A stretch of 64,000 bases of DNA from Cladochytrium replicatum (taxonomy: Eukaryota > Chytridiomycota > Chytridiomycetes > Cladochytriales > Cladochytriaceae): the NCBI GenBank assembly GCA_025526935.1, contig JAHLKD010000065.1:186001-250000 (forward strand), given 5' to 3'. Shown here piece by piece: positions 44,126 through 54,337 of this stretch (position 1 is its first letter; each line of letters begins with the position of its first letter). The position numbers were made by a program, and so were the translations under genes. The notes under the pieces were generated by a model. That model saw only the letters and a list, made by a program, of their open reading frames with translations, did not search any database and was not told where the DNA came from.

Positions 44126-45096
44126 TCTCGATCAAATGTCCCAGCACACGCTTCCAGGAACGCGAGCAACGTGTAGTTGAATGTTGGCCCTCGAATGTGT
44201 TCAACCTTCTCAAAACAAATGGAAGGAAGAACAGGACTGATAAAGAGAAAGATTCCAATGCGAGAAAAAAAAATAAATGGATATAGTAGAAAAGCGTGCA
44301 AGTCTCCGTTGTTGTGGTTTCAGCTGAGTATGCGCTCGCATGCCAAGCAGTGTAGAGATTCCAATGCTCCGATCGCCTGCGAATGCAGCTGCTTTGCCCA
44401 CAACAGTTTGTTTCTGTTGTTAAAGTTGACAGTAAATATGATCGAATAAAAATTAATGTTTGAATCATCTAGAATTTCAGACAATCGATTTCCAACCTTT
44501 TGGAAGTTGAGTGAGGCTAGTGTGTGCTGCAGCTGAGCTAGGTGAGATGGGTCCGCGATGAATGGCTTTGCTGTTCACTTTGAGTACAGTGAGTAGTTTT
44601 GCAGAGTGCTTCCTAGGGCATTCGGTTCGGTGTGGGCGGTGTAGTGGGTCGGCCAAGGGCACGATAGTTCTGCAGGCTCACTGGAGGAATGAAAGCCGTG
44701 GGTGATGATTGGGGACGTTTCAAATTCCAAGCCACCAACCCAAAGTGCCTCACAACACAACAACACGGCGATGGGAAATTGTGGTTGGTATTAATACTGA
44801 TGCAAACAAGATGCAATGAATAATGAGGGCTGATATTTGCTCGAGTTCCATTTGTCGATCTGTCCGAAACGAAGGTTTTGTCGCTGCTTCAGCGACAAAG
44901 AACAGACAATTGTTGCTTAATTAAAAATATAATCCAGACCTTCAAGATTTTTCAAGCCCCTGCTGTCAATTGTTCCAAATGGTTGCCAAAAATAGTTCAG
45001 TTGTGACAGTGGTTCAGTGTTCCAACTTTGGATCGAGATAAAGAATAAAACTGCCTCAAGGGACTTATCTGTCTTCAAAAATACCCGTCTCTCCAA
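44126..45096. other. Divergent intergenic region between CCR4 and the lipase-like gene
   Basis: Includes the CCR4 5' flank and a polymorphic-looking A/T-rich stretch. Short overlapping frames on both strands have no family likeness. A plus-strand frame from 45017 overlaps the lipase-like start in another frame and was not called. Confidence 0.5.
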
Positions 45097-46897
45097 ATGG
45101 AATTCTTTCTACGTATTCTTAGTTTGTCCTCCGTCGGCCCATCCCCCGAAGAGAGGCAGAATACTTTGTACGGACGAAATACTCCCATTCTCACAACCGA
45201 TGCATATCGTATCAGAAAACAAGCTCAGCACACTCAGCGAAAGAACAGACTTGATTCCAACGGAAGATATGCGAACGAGTTTAGGCAGATCCTGGATCTC
45301 GCAGCGCTTACGGCGGCTCTAGACAATCTTCAAGGATATCCGAGCAGTCGATCTGCGGATGCAGGATCATGCACATGCTCGTTTCCGGGAGATTGGGATG
45401 TTCAGATCGAAGGGCATCAATTTTACTGGAGGGTATGTCAAAATTAATAGCTGATCGTCGATTTCAAGAGTAATTTTTTGTTGGGTGATGACAGGATTTG
45501 TACGCTCAGCATGCCTCTGCTGTTGTTTGGACATCCGAAACAGCCAAAAAGCTCATCATCGGAATTAAGGCCGACGAAAATGCACCCTCCTTGTTCGGAG
45601 ATCACCTTCTCCCTTACCGCCGACGCAACGAGTATATTCGCGACGCTTACGTCAATCCCAGCATGTATGTTGCTGAAGTAACTGTGCGTGTATATGAAAA
45701 CTCATCGAAACGAACAGCTATCGAGCAGCAATTGAAATCTACAAAGATCTCAGTGCTACCGGGTTCTTTGGAGCCATCCGTCCAATGCATCGTACGAACG
45801 CGCCCACGGATCGTCGTCAAGAGTGGTCCATCACTTTGAGTGGCCACCATGACGGTGGAGCAATCGCACAAGTGCTTGGCATGATTCTCACCGAGGCGAG
45901 TTACAAGGCCCAGGTTATAACGTTCGGCGCACCGAAATGCGTCGACACTGCGACTGCCCAACGCTGGTCATACCGTCTGCCCCTTCTCAGGATCGTCAAC
46001 GATGGTGATATTGCTCATCAGCTCCCCGTCACCCTCCCAGATCTTATCGGAAGCAGGGCTGGCGGCATAACGGTCTTCAACACCCCAGCACATTTTGGAA
46101 GGGAAATTATACTGCGTCCGGAAGGACACTTTATCGATCAAAACAGCACAAGCGCTCTAGCGACGAAATCGGACTCATTTTGGCATCAGCTTTTCTTACG
46201 CGGATTCAACCACATCCGCTCTCGGGTTCGGATTTCGCATCCCATGCAGTATTTCGATGATCCGGTTACCGCAGAGCAGTCCGATGACGATGCTGACAAC
46301 GATGCGCCATTGGACGACTACACTGATACACTGCTCCTTGTTTTGAACCGCTTGGAGCTGTCGAAATCCTCCAAGGAGAAGCTCGGACGAAAGAATACCC
46401 AATTCGACCCCGCACGAAACCGTTCGGACAGCCTTTCAACCGACTTGTTTGATTCATCGGGAAACGCGAATCAGTTCGCGCGTCGTATTCCTCACTTGTT
46501 GCTTTTGATTGTGGGAGCGTTCTTCAGTGTTCTCTTTGGATATCCGCTTCATACCCCGGCGTTGACCACACTTGACGAGCGCATCATTGACGATCCTGTG
46601 TTCCGGCGGCAACAAATTTTGAGGGCTTACAATAAGGTGTACGAGCTCGGAAGTGATGATCCGTTTGGTAGCTCTGCTGCTGCTCCACCGTCCCCGACTG
46701 ATCACGCAAACCCTTCGGCAGATTTTCTCAACGGATCGTTCTCGATCTACGACGAAGAGTTGGATTCCGAAGCTGGCACTATCAACTTGTCTCCACTTCG
46801 CGCACTTGAGGAACACCATGATCGTCGAAACCGCGGGATTCGATGTGCAGATTGGTACGATACCGCTACATTTGAAAACACACTTTTAACACTCTGA
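45097..46897 (+). CDS. Class-3 lipase-like membrane protein lacking the serine nucleophile
   Basis: Three exons (45097-45432, 45495-45664, 45718-46897) give about 561 residues. The lipase-3 core is visible: SAVVWTSETAKKLIIGIKAD (first strand), YRAAIEIYKDL, WSITLSGHHDGGAIAQVLGM, ITFGAPKCVD and LRIVNDGDIAHQLP. In active class-3 lipases the elbow is GHSxGG. Here it reads G-H-H-D-G-G, so the Ser is His, while FGAP and NDGDI remain. The protein may be non-catalytic or use another chemistry. After the domain come an acidic linker and a membrane segment (IPHLLLLIVGAFFSVLFGY, about residue 463), then a polar tail. The N-terminus (MEFFLRILSLSSVG) is only weakly hydrophobic. Introns of 62 and 53 nt are in phase. 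Confidence 0.75.
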
Positions 46898-46962
46898 AAA
46901 CTTAAAGTGCTCTGTTCCGTAAACGTGAATTTGGAAGCAAATCGGCGTGGTCATATGGTGCA

Positions 46963-47259
46963 ATGATCGTTTACAAAGATCCGATGAATGTGATCCTGGC
47001 ACCATTCCTGAGGGGACTGGAAACATCACGAAAACAGAAGAAAGCGAAGCGATCCACAAAGTCTCATGCGCGCGATCCAGTTTACGCTGCAGAAGCTGCC
47101 AAGTCTCTGGGATCAAACTTCTCCGGAAAGTCTCCGCGTAGCCCGACTGGAAAGGGTAATGGTGCAGGGACGAAGCGCAAGACCGCTGGGCATGAGAACT
47201 ATATACCTGCTCAGAGACAAGCTGCCAAGGAGTGGGCTCGTTACCGGATGGTCGCATAA
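46963..47259 (+). CDS. Small basic hypothetical protein, 98 residues
   Basis: Open from ATG 46963 (MIVYKDPMNVILAPF) to TAA/TAG at 47259. It is rich in Lys, Arg and Ser (RKQKKAKRSTKSHAR, GAGTKRKTAGHENYIPAQR). No match known. It follows the lipase-like stop by 65 bp and converges on the uS3-like gene. It could be a real short gene, a terminal exon of an unseen transcript, or chance. Confidence 0.35.
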   Translation: MIVYKDPMNVILAPFLRGLETSRKQKKAKRSTKSHARDPVYAAEAAKSLGSNFSGKSPRSPTGKGNGAGTKRKTAGHENYIPAQRQAAKEWARYRMVA

Positions 47260-47410
47260 TGTAACGTTGAGTTGGCGGTTGTTTGCTGCCAGATGCTGTG
47301 GGATCTTTAAATCGATTCAGAGTTGCATTTTTATGATTTCTCCACAAACGATACAACTCTGCCCTAACCACTTAGCAGGTCATCAAGATAATTTTATTGA
47401 TCAATAAAAA

Positions 47411-48130
47411 TTACTTAGCATAAGCAACCCACACTTTGATCCCGGATGCACCCCTCTTATCCACAAAGGAAGCCTTTGCGTAATCGACATACGAGCTTCC
47501 GACCGAACTGGTCGCCATCGATCCCCACTGCATCACAGTCTTTGCACTTCGCAGCCCACGTTTCCCATTCATTTGGATCCGGAAACCCAAAACCGGCCTG
47601 CTCTCCTTGTTTGTCGCAAGTGAGCTTGAAGGGTCCTGTATATGGCGACGGAGAACGTGTGGAAGCGGAAGGTCAGTTATCATCGCGACATGTTTGCTCT
47701 GTTTCGGTGATCCTGCGGAACGAAGCAGGTTTTCAGCGGCTATGGCTGCATCATGACGCTCGCTCTTCAGCCGGATCGAGTAGCCTTCGTAAGCTTCCAT
47801 TGTGTCGCCGAGGTTTTTGCTGGAGAACCATTCCGTTTGGCTTCCTGGTCGTGATGTCAGACCAGCGGGAAGATACGAAGGAAATGGGCCCGGAATGAAC
47901 TTGTGGTAGTTGTAGAGCTTTGGCGGGTATTTATTCTGTAACATTAAAGTTATTGGAAATTATCCATAGAAGACAACGCACTGACAAACCGCAGGAAGCG
48001 ACGAAGCAACTTTCTTGAGCTCAACGAGGAAACGTTTGTAAGACATTGGGATGGAAAGTGGCGCATGCGTGGGAATGGGGTAGTTCAGGCTCTTTTGTTC
48101 TTTGGAGGACTGCATCACCACTGGACACAT
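47411..48130 (-). CDS. Mitochondrial-type small-subunit ribosomal protein uS3
   Basis: Two exons (47990-48130, 47411-47935; 54-nt intron, donor GTTTGT) give 221 residues. The C-terminal part matches the uS3 C-terminal fold: GFRIQMNGKRGLRSAKTVMQ, then SSYVDYAKASFVDKRGASGIKVWVAY, compared with the family 'I-x-G-x-x...I-D-Y-x-x-x...Y-G-x-x-G-V-K-V-W'. The middle has NKYPPKLYNYHKFIPGPFPS. The N-terminus MCPVVMQSSKEQK is not a strong targeting peptide; starts at the second Met or an upstream exon are possible. The short size and absence of a KH domain suggest the nuclear-encoded mitochondrial form (mS24/uS3m-like). Family assignment rests on the last 60 residues. Confidence 0.65.
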
Positions 48131-48740
48131 TATTTGAAGGAATTCACTGTAGGTGAAAATTTAATGTCTTATGAATGTTAACCAGTAAGTTTTGCTCTTT
48201 CCGAGGTTTGTTGTATCAAATCAGGAGTATCAACAACTCACCAGTGTTTGTGTTTGTCAGCAGGGGTGAGAGTGAAATTGAGGACCAATTGGGGGAGTGT
48301 GAAATTATAATTCATTGGACGTCGCCGCAATTTTGACCCAGCGATCAGAGTACGGTTGGATCCAGGGCTCAGAGAGAACAAATAAGGGGCGATAGCGCTT
48401 TCGAAGGTATTCGTACCCCTTAATCATTGGATTGAGCAATTATATATTAATCTCTGTTACTGGCAGATTCATTTATACCACCTGAGGATTACATCCCTGC
48501 ACTACAGACTGAGTCTGTCCATATTTCATCGAGTTCGAGTCAGCACAGATCAATGTAATCAGAAAGATGAAAGTGTGTTGGATTAACCCTGACCTAATTT
48601 ACAGAGACTCGCTGTTGAGGGAAAACACAGACCGTACGTTCACTTCAGCAGCTTTATTTGGCTGGCAACACCAGCATGAAAGTACACTTGAAATATATCC
48701 GGCGCTTTCGAAACCGAAGCAGATTACCAACCACCGAGAG

Positions 48741-48800
48741 GATTCAATTCCCCATCTCAGGAGCCTTTCTTTCCCCATCAAATGCAGCGATCGGATTCGT
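48741..48800. repeat. Repeat family copy 1 flanking the MFS gene
   Basis: Reads GATTCAATTCCCCATCTC then a CTTTCCCC stretch and GATCGGATTCGT. It aligns with 48858-48915 and 51503-51553. Confidence 0.6.
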
Positions 48801-48857
48801 TAGGTGATAGCAATACAGGTGATGTGGATCCCGATCCGGTATATCTACCACCAGGTG

Positions 48858-48915
48858 TATTCAATTGTCCATCTCCGGAACATTCTGTTTCCCCGTAATG
48901 TACGATCTGATCCGT
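48858..48915. repeat. Repeat family copy 2 flanking the MFS gene
   Basis: TATTCAATTGTCCATCTCCG followed by GAACATTCTG and GATCTGATCCGT. Closest to copy 3 at 51503-51553. Confidence 0.6.
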
Positions 48916-49502
48916 GGGGCCAGTTTTATTCATTCTAACGGCGTACAACTGCCACTTTAAAACAACAACGTAGGACAGTGATCGTTGGGTTAATCTACAA
49001 AGTCGTGAATACAGAGTTTTGCACGCGAATTCATTCCAGGATCAATTAGCGAGCAAGGAAGAGGTGCAGGTCAACGCCTCCGGGGTGCAAGAACAAAGAG
49101 ATATTAAGTTTTGGTCACGAGCTTCATTAAACACAATGGTTCGTAACAAAGTGTGGTAGGTATCGAACAAATTGCATTGCGTGGTGATTGTACAAAGATA
49201 GTTTGATGATGATAGATAAATAACGAATTTCATCACGATCGTCCCCCCATGCAGTGTTCCTTTTATTATTCTGCAGATAAATCACCACCCAGATGTGTGG
49301 CGTTCTATCCCAAAAATTTTGCTTGTGCTGTTTCATCCAAGCCCTTTCCAGCAGTTGAGAAGATCACGCAATTGATTAGCCGAGGTTAGGGCCATCTCCG
49401 TGGTTTCTGTGTCACGTATCTGGTCATGCGTTGTCGCGCAATGCCAAAGCCCGTTTGCATAAATAGTGGGGGTGGGGGAAAGAAAGTTCCATAGTTCAAA
49501 GC

Positions 49503-51260
49503 ATGGCCGAGACATTAGTCGAAAATTCGGAATTGAGCGACAAGAAGGAGCATGCTGCCGTCGATGTGGAGGTTTCTGTCCCCGACGACGCTGAGGTCTC
49601 TATTGCTGATGATGCAGCAGTTGCGCGAGTGATGCGCAAGGTATAGTTTACATCTCCCGTATTGTTATGTTGCACATTAACGTGGCACTCAAGGTTGATT
49701 GGCATGTTCTACCCATCCTCTGCGGCTTCTACTTTTTCCAAGCAATCGATAAGGGAAACATTGGTCTTGCCCAGCTCGGCGGAATCACTACCGACACCGG
49801 AACGCAAGATGGAGCACTTTTTAACGGAGCTGTTGCCATGTTCTTCGTGGGCTACATCTTGCTCGAACTGCCTTCAAACCTGATTCTGCAACGAGTTTCG
49901 CCAAGGATTTGGGTCTCCTTCATTGGCTTTGCTTGGGGTTTGAGTGTCTTCATGATTGGATTTGCCAAGTCTCCCGCCGCTTTGTACATGGGTCGGTTCT
50001 TTTTGGGAGTCTTCGAGGCGGGGATTCTGCCTGCGAGCTTGCTCATCACTGCCACATGGTATCCCAAGTCGGAGCATGCATTCAAGACCGCCATCTGGTT
50101 TTCCGCCTCGTCAATCGGAAGTGCGTTGTAAGTCTCTTTCGGAAGTCTCCAATTGTGTGCAAACTGACTAAAATCACAACCAGGGGTGGTATCATTTCAT
50201 ACGGCATTCAAACAAGCCTTACGAGCGGGCCATTCCATTCGTGGTCATACTTAATGTTTATCGAGGGAGGGTTCACGATTGCGTGGTCCATTTTGTCATT
50301 CGTCATCACCCCTGACGTTCCGGAACGAGCAAAATTCCTTAGCGCCTCGGAAAAGATCATCGTTGTGAACCGTCTGAAAGCGGACAGGTCTCAAACATCC
50401 CTCGGGTTCAATCGCCAACAGTTCGTGGAGGCATTGCAGGATTACAAGACGTGGATGATGGCCCTCATCTATTTCTGGTAAGTTGTTGGTGAGAAGTTCA
50501 ATCTCCAACCAACTAACTGAGTGACTTGGCATAAAAAAACAGTTGGCAAACCGTCAATGCTTCGTTCTCGACTTTCGGACCCAGTATCATCAAAGGTCTC
50601 GGATTTTCAGCCTTGAACGCTCAGTTACTTTCGTCACCGTTTGCGATTGTCAACTTTATTCTGCAATTGGTCATCTCGCGACTGTCAGATAGATACTCCA
50701 ATCGATCTTTCTTCCTTTTCGGATCAGGTGTTTTGGCTATTGTCGGCTACCTTTGCATCATCTTCTATGCTCCAAACAGCGTTACCGAACGATGGACTTT
50801 GTATGGACTCTTTGTATTCACTTCGTTTAACCCTGGGTCGTTGACTCTGATTCTCGCGTACGTTGCCCTCCGCTTCAACATTTCCTTCTTCATGTTAAAA
50901 CTTCATCTTCTCAATAGATGGACCACGAACTTGATCGTCGGACACACGAAACGAACCGTCAGTGTCACAATCATTGTTTTGGCATCCGCGTTTGGTGGTC
51001 TCGCCGGTTCGTTTGTATACCAAGCCTCTGACGCTCCTAGATACATTACGGGACACACCGCCAACATGATCATGATCGTGGTGGCTCTTATCACAATCCT
51101 CGGATTGGGTTCCCTCGTCCACAGAGAGAACAAGAAACGAGATGCGGCAGCAGCGGCGAGCGGAGAAGTCACGAAGATTGTGTTGGCAAAAGATTTGGTC
51201 GATGGTGCGTTCAATGAGCATTTCACCGACAAAGACCCCGCATTCAGATACTCTCTATGA
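49503..51260 (+). CDS. MFS transporter, anion:cation symporter (allantoate/vitamin permease-like) family
   Basis: Five exons (49503-49640, 49694-50127, 50184-50477, 50543-50857, 50918-51260) give 507 residues. An acidic cytosolic N-terminus (MAETLVENSELSDKKEH) precedes VDWHVLPILCGFYFFQAIDK, the first membrane segment with the family D-K-G-N-I-G. Further hallmarks are YILLELPSNLILQR, GRFFLGVFEAGILPASLLI, SYLMFIEGGFTIAW and FVITPDVPERAKFLSASEK in the central loop. The second half has FGPSIIKGLGFSALNAQLLSS, VISRLSDRYSNRSFFL and WTTNLIVGHTKRTVSVTIIV. About 12 membrane segments are expected. The Dal5-like family carries small organic anions such as allantoate, nicotinate, biotin or pantothenate; the substrate cannot be read here. 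Introns of 53-65 nt. Confidence 0.9.
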
Positions 51261-51502
51261 TTCTATTAAGTAAATACACTTCCCTATGATGACTTGCAGG
51301 CAGTGGTAAGAACGGGCCCGCTGAGATGAGCAGCGGCTAAGTCGACTCTTTGAATGATACCGTCCACACGTGGCTTCCATGCGTGCACGCATGTCCTCGA
51401 AGGTTATTTGCTTTCTTGAACGGAAAGCAACTACACGCTGTCTTCCACTAACATCCCGATCTACACATCTGGCCACTTAAGAATACCAGCCGCTGCCTGG
51501 TG

Positions 51503-51553
51503 GATTCAGCCATCCCCGGAACATTTTGTTTCACCATAACGTGATCCATCCGT
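51503..51553. repeat. Repeat family copy 3 flanking the MFS gene
   Basis: GATTCAGCCATCCCCGGAAC followed by ATTTTGTTTC and GATCCATCCGT; aligns with 48858-48915 on the other side of the transporter. Confidence 0.6.
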
Positions 51554-51711
51554 AAGCAAAACATAATCTCTGAACAAAACCACACGGGACTCTTCTTATC
51601 ATGAATGACAGATGGACGCAGTATATTGTGATTGTACAATGGCATTTGTTACGAAGTTTGGTGATGATTGATAAATAAATGTGTATTCTCACCAAATGCT
51701 CAGTGTTTGGT

Positions 51712-52541
51712 TCATACTGGTTTTGCACATTTTCTGTTTTCGGTAGCCTGATGGTTTATGAGTCCATGATACATATGAAATCCAAAATCATCAGGGCTAA
51801 CCTTGGTTCTTGGACAAATCATCTGCTCCCAACTGAGAGGGATCATTGTAAAACCCGCCAAGCTGGTAGCAAAAACAACCCCTAATTCATTCTTTGCAGT
51901 CGAAAGATAGTAACTCCGCGCGTCTCCCAGAGAGATAACCTCTGCCCTGCACAGAATGATGGGCGTGCAATACGGCATTTCAGTGTTTGACTTCCTTACC
52001 GAACAATGTCTCCTGGACGGAAAGATTTCACCATCACCACGCGATCTTTCTCAGTTGCTCGGACATCCTGAATTCTGATTACTCCTCGGAATTCGTCGTG
52101 ACAAGGTGTCGATCCGACGATGAGAATCGCGAGCGTTGCCTGCGTTGGATTGATCCGAAGAACGCGTCCAGTTACTATACTTCCAATTTCGGGCACTGCC
52201 GATGGGGGTTTGCTCCGCACGACCCTGATCGAAGGGGTCTTTGTCCATTTCAGCATCAATTCGGTGGTTGGGAGCAATGGGCATACCTCAGAAGGTGTGG
52301 GAGCAGGGAGAGACGTCAATTGACCAACAACCGACGCATATATGTCGCCATCCCTGAATGATATATTTCATTGAGCACTCTGTAACAAAACACACAATCT
52401 AGTCACCGTATATAAGTGCCTGAGGAAGCTGTCAATGAAATATTTACAATTGAGAACCTAATGCTCAGGGCGAAGTTGCTTCTTCTTACCATTAAACTCC
52501 GATCCGCTTGCCAATCGTTGACCAGGCACAACGATGTTCAT
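51712..52541 (-). CDS. CSL4: Exosome S1-domain cap subunit CSL4
   Basis: Csl4 (EXOSC1) is one of three S1/KH cap proteins of the nine-subunit RNA exosome. Five exons: 52490-52541, 52407-52428, 52000-52353, 51802-51946, 51712-51747, giving 202 residues. The N-terminal barrel starts MNIVVPGQRLASGSEFN, then SSGTYIRDGDIYASVVGQL. The S1 domain reads IGSIVTGRVLRINPTQATLA, FRGVIRIQDVRATEKD and KSFRPGDIVRAEVISLGDAR, followed by YYLSTAKNELGVVFA. The C-terminal zinc-ribbon-like end reads MIPLSWEQMICPRTKATENRK. Exon 2 is only 22 nt and exon 5 is 36 nt; both are required by phase. Its start codon is 46 bp from that of the divergent gene at 52588. Confidence 0.94.
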
Positions 52542-52587
52542 TTTTGAATTCACAAAGCCTCGTTCAAAAGCCACAGTCCCCATCACA

Positions 52588-52941
52588 ATGTCATCCAAAC
52601 GGGAACGAGAACATGACCGGGAACCTTCGGAAGCTTATCGTCGGCTGCAAGACAGTGACTTACCTCTGACTTCCAAACGCCAAAAACTCGAAGGATTTGC
52701 TGAGTTGAGGAAGTATGAGCAAAACCAATCTGTTTCGATTGAACAACCCTTTTGCTCGCAATCGTCGGAAGAAGTAATGGACGTTGAAATGGTGGATGTG
52801 GAAAAAAGCGATGCAGATGAGTCAACAAATCTTTCTTTGACAATGCGCGGAGTTGGTTGTGGAGGTAACTCATGGTGGAGCAGAGTTGTCGAGGAAGAGT
52901 ATGCTGCGAAGGTTTCAGCGATTCTTCATCATTCGTCTTGA
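52588..52941 (+). CDS. Small hypothetical nuclear-type protein, 117 residues
   Basis: Not recognised. From ATG 52588 it reads MSSKREREHDREPSEAYRR, LTSKRQKLEGFAELRKYE, then an acidic middle (EEVMDVEMVDVEKSDADE) and SWWSRVVEEEYAAKVSAIL at the end. KRQK resembles a nuclear localisation signal. An in-frame ATG at 52534 would overlap the CSL4 start. No intron. Sharing a 46-bp divergent promoter with CSL4 supports real transcription, but this is inference. Confidence 0.5.
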   Translation: MSSKREREHDREPSEAYRRLQDSDLPLTSKRQKLEGFAELRKYEQNQSVSIEQPFCSQSSEEVMDVEMVDVEKSDADESTNLSLTMRGVGCGGNSWWSRVVEEEYAAKVSAILHHSS

Positions 52942-53058
52942 ATTGTGAAGGTTTTCAATTTCACCCGTACATTATTGATTCATCCCTATTAATATGAGAA
53001 TACTACAAATAGCGGCACGCCTAAATGTAAGAGTTGTTGAGTAATCAGATGTATTGAG

Positions 53059-53955
53059 TTAGTTTCGGGCGTTGACAAACAGAGAATCAGGCAAATTGTC
53101 TTTATCGATATCGCTATGCCAGGGCATCAAATGCTGGATATTGTTTGCTGCCAACTCATTCCACTTCTTGGCGATCAGGTCGATCAGCGCTTCACCCAGA
53201 AGCTTTCCAGCGGTTGGTCCGAGATGCAGCCCGTCTGGTAGCACATCCTCTCCGAGCTTTTCCGCTTGTACACGCTCAGCCCATTCTGTGTGTTCTTTGC
53301 CAACTCTGCCGGTGTCGCGATCTTCAGCTCCCAAGAGAGTGGTAAAAAGATCCAGAAAAGCGACACTTGCATCTCGCTCCTCCCATGGAAGTCCAACCTC
53401 ATCGCGGGACGCTCGGTAATACGCAAGTGCATTATCGAAAGACCTATCTTTTGGGAAACCACGTTCTTCCCAAATAGCCCCCATACGCGCTTCGTGGAGT
53501 GGAGGGGGACTGATGAGTATGACCTTTGCTTCGGGAACAGCAGACCGAATTGTGGTGATGATTTCGTTCAAGTTGTCTGAAAATTCAGGGAGCGAGACAT
53601 ATTGTTCCCCGCCGGCAAAGACAGAGTCGTTCGCACCGAGGAATACGGTAACCAAGCGCAGAGTCGCAGCCCCAGTTCCGGGAAGAGTTGTGGCTAAAAT
53701 TGAGCGAACGACTGGTTTCACCCATTTCTAAAACAGAGAGTGTCAATGCCTAACGAATGTAAATGCCATTAACAGGGGAAATCGCACCGTGTTGTAGCCA
53801 GATAAGCCGCGATTTATCACGTCTAGACGCCGCTGATAGTGGTCAGCGAGGACAGACCCGAAGCCACCGTTACCAAACGATATTTGGGTGATGGAATCGC
53901 CCAGCAACACAATTTGGTCCTGGGCGACATCGTGGATGACTGAGGTTCCCATCAT
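53059..53955 (-). CDS. IAH1: SGNH/GDSL esterase, isoamyl-acetate-hydrolysing type
   Basis: Iah1 hydrolyses short acetate esters. Two exons (53788-53955, 53059-53727; 60-nt intron in phase 0) give 278 residues. SGNH blocks are all present: block I VLLGDSITQISFG (Ser), block II NRGLSGYNT (Gly), block III VFLGANDS (Asn), and block V PDGLHLGPTAGK (Asp and His). SEFSDNL-type and LISPPPLHEARM stretches match the Iah1 group. The start was placed at the MMGTSVIHD methionines; an upstream leader in the same frame has no ATG. No signal peptide, so probably cytosolic. Confidence 0.92.
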
Positions 53956-54337
53956 TAGAACAGAGTGCGATGTCGCTAGCGAGCGGGGACGACCGTCGTT
54001 TATGACCGAAAGTAATACAGGAAAACGTGGAGTGTGCCGTGTGCTAAGCAAAATTGCGGTGCATTTCAGGTGATCATTCTGATTGAAAATTTGGCGTGTA
54101 CGTGCATGACACGCACGCTCACCAAATGGTAATTAAACTTGAAGACTTCTGGACGCAGCATCATTGCTCGCTTGCTTCAAATTTCTTCCTTTTGAGCTGA
54201 TGTGCAGATCGTTTCAATTGCATGATAGAGGCAGCTCAGTGGAATGCTTCCAAATTTTCTTACCAATGCACGCGTGCACGAGCACGTGTCGATAGCAGCA
54301 GCTTTTTTTGGAGTATTGAATGTGATTGGCACATCAG

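Larger units (their letters stand above)
48131..49502. other. Long intergenic region upstream of the MFS transporter, with repeated segments
   Basis: No gene seen. It carries two copies of a roughly 58-bp repeat (48741-48800 and 48858-48915), a third copy of which lies past the transporter (51503-51553). A stretch near 49180-49225 also resembles 51630-51680. This is the probable transporter promoter region. Confidence 0.55.
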
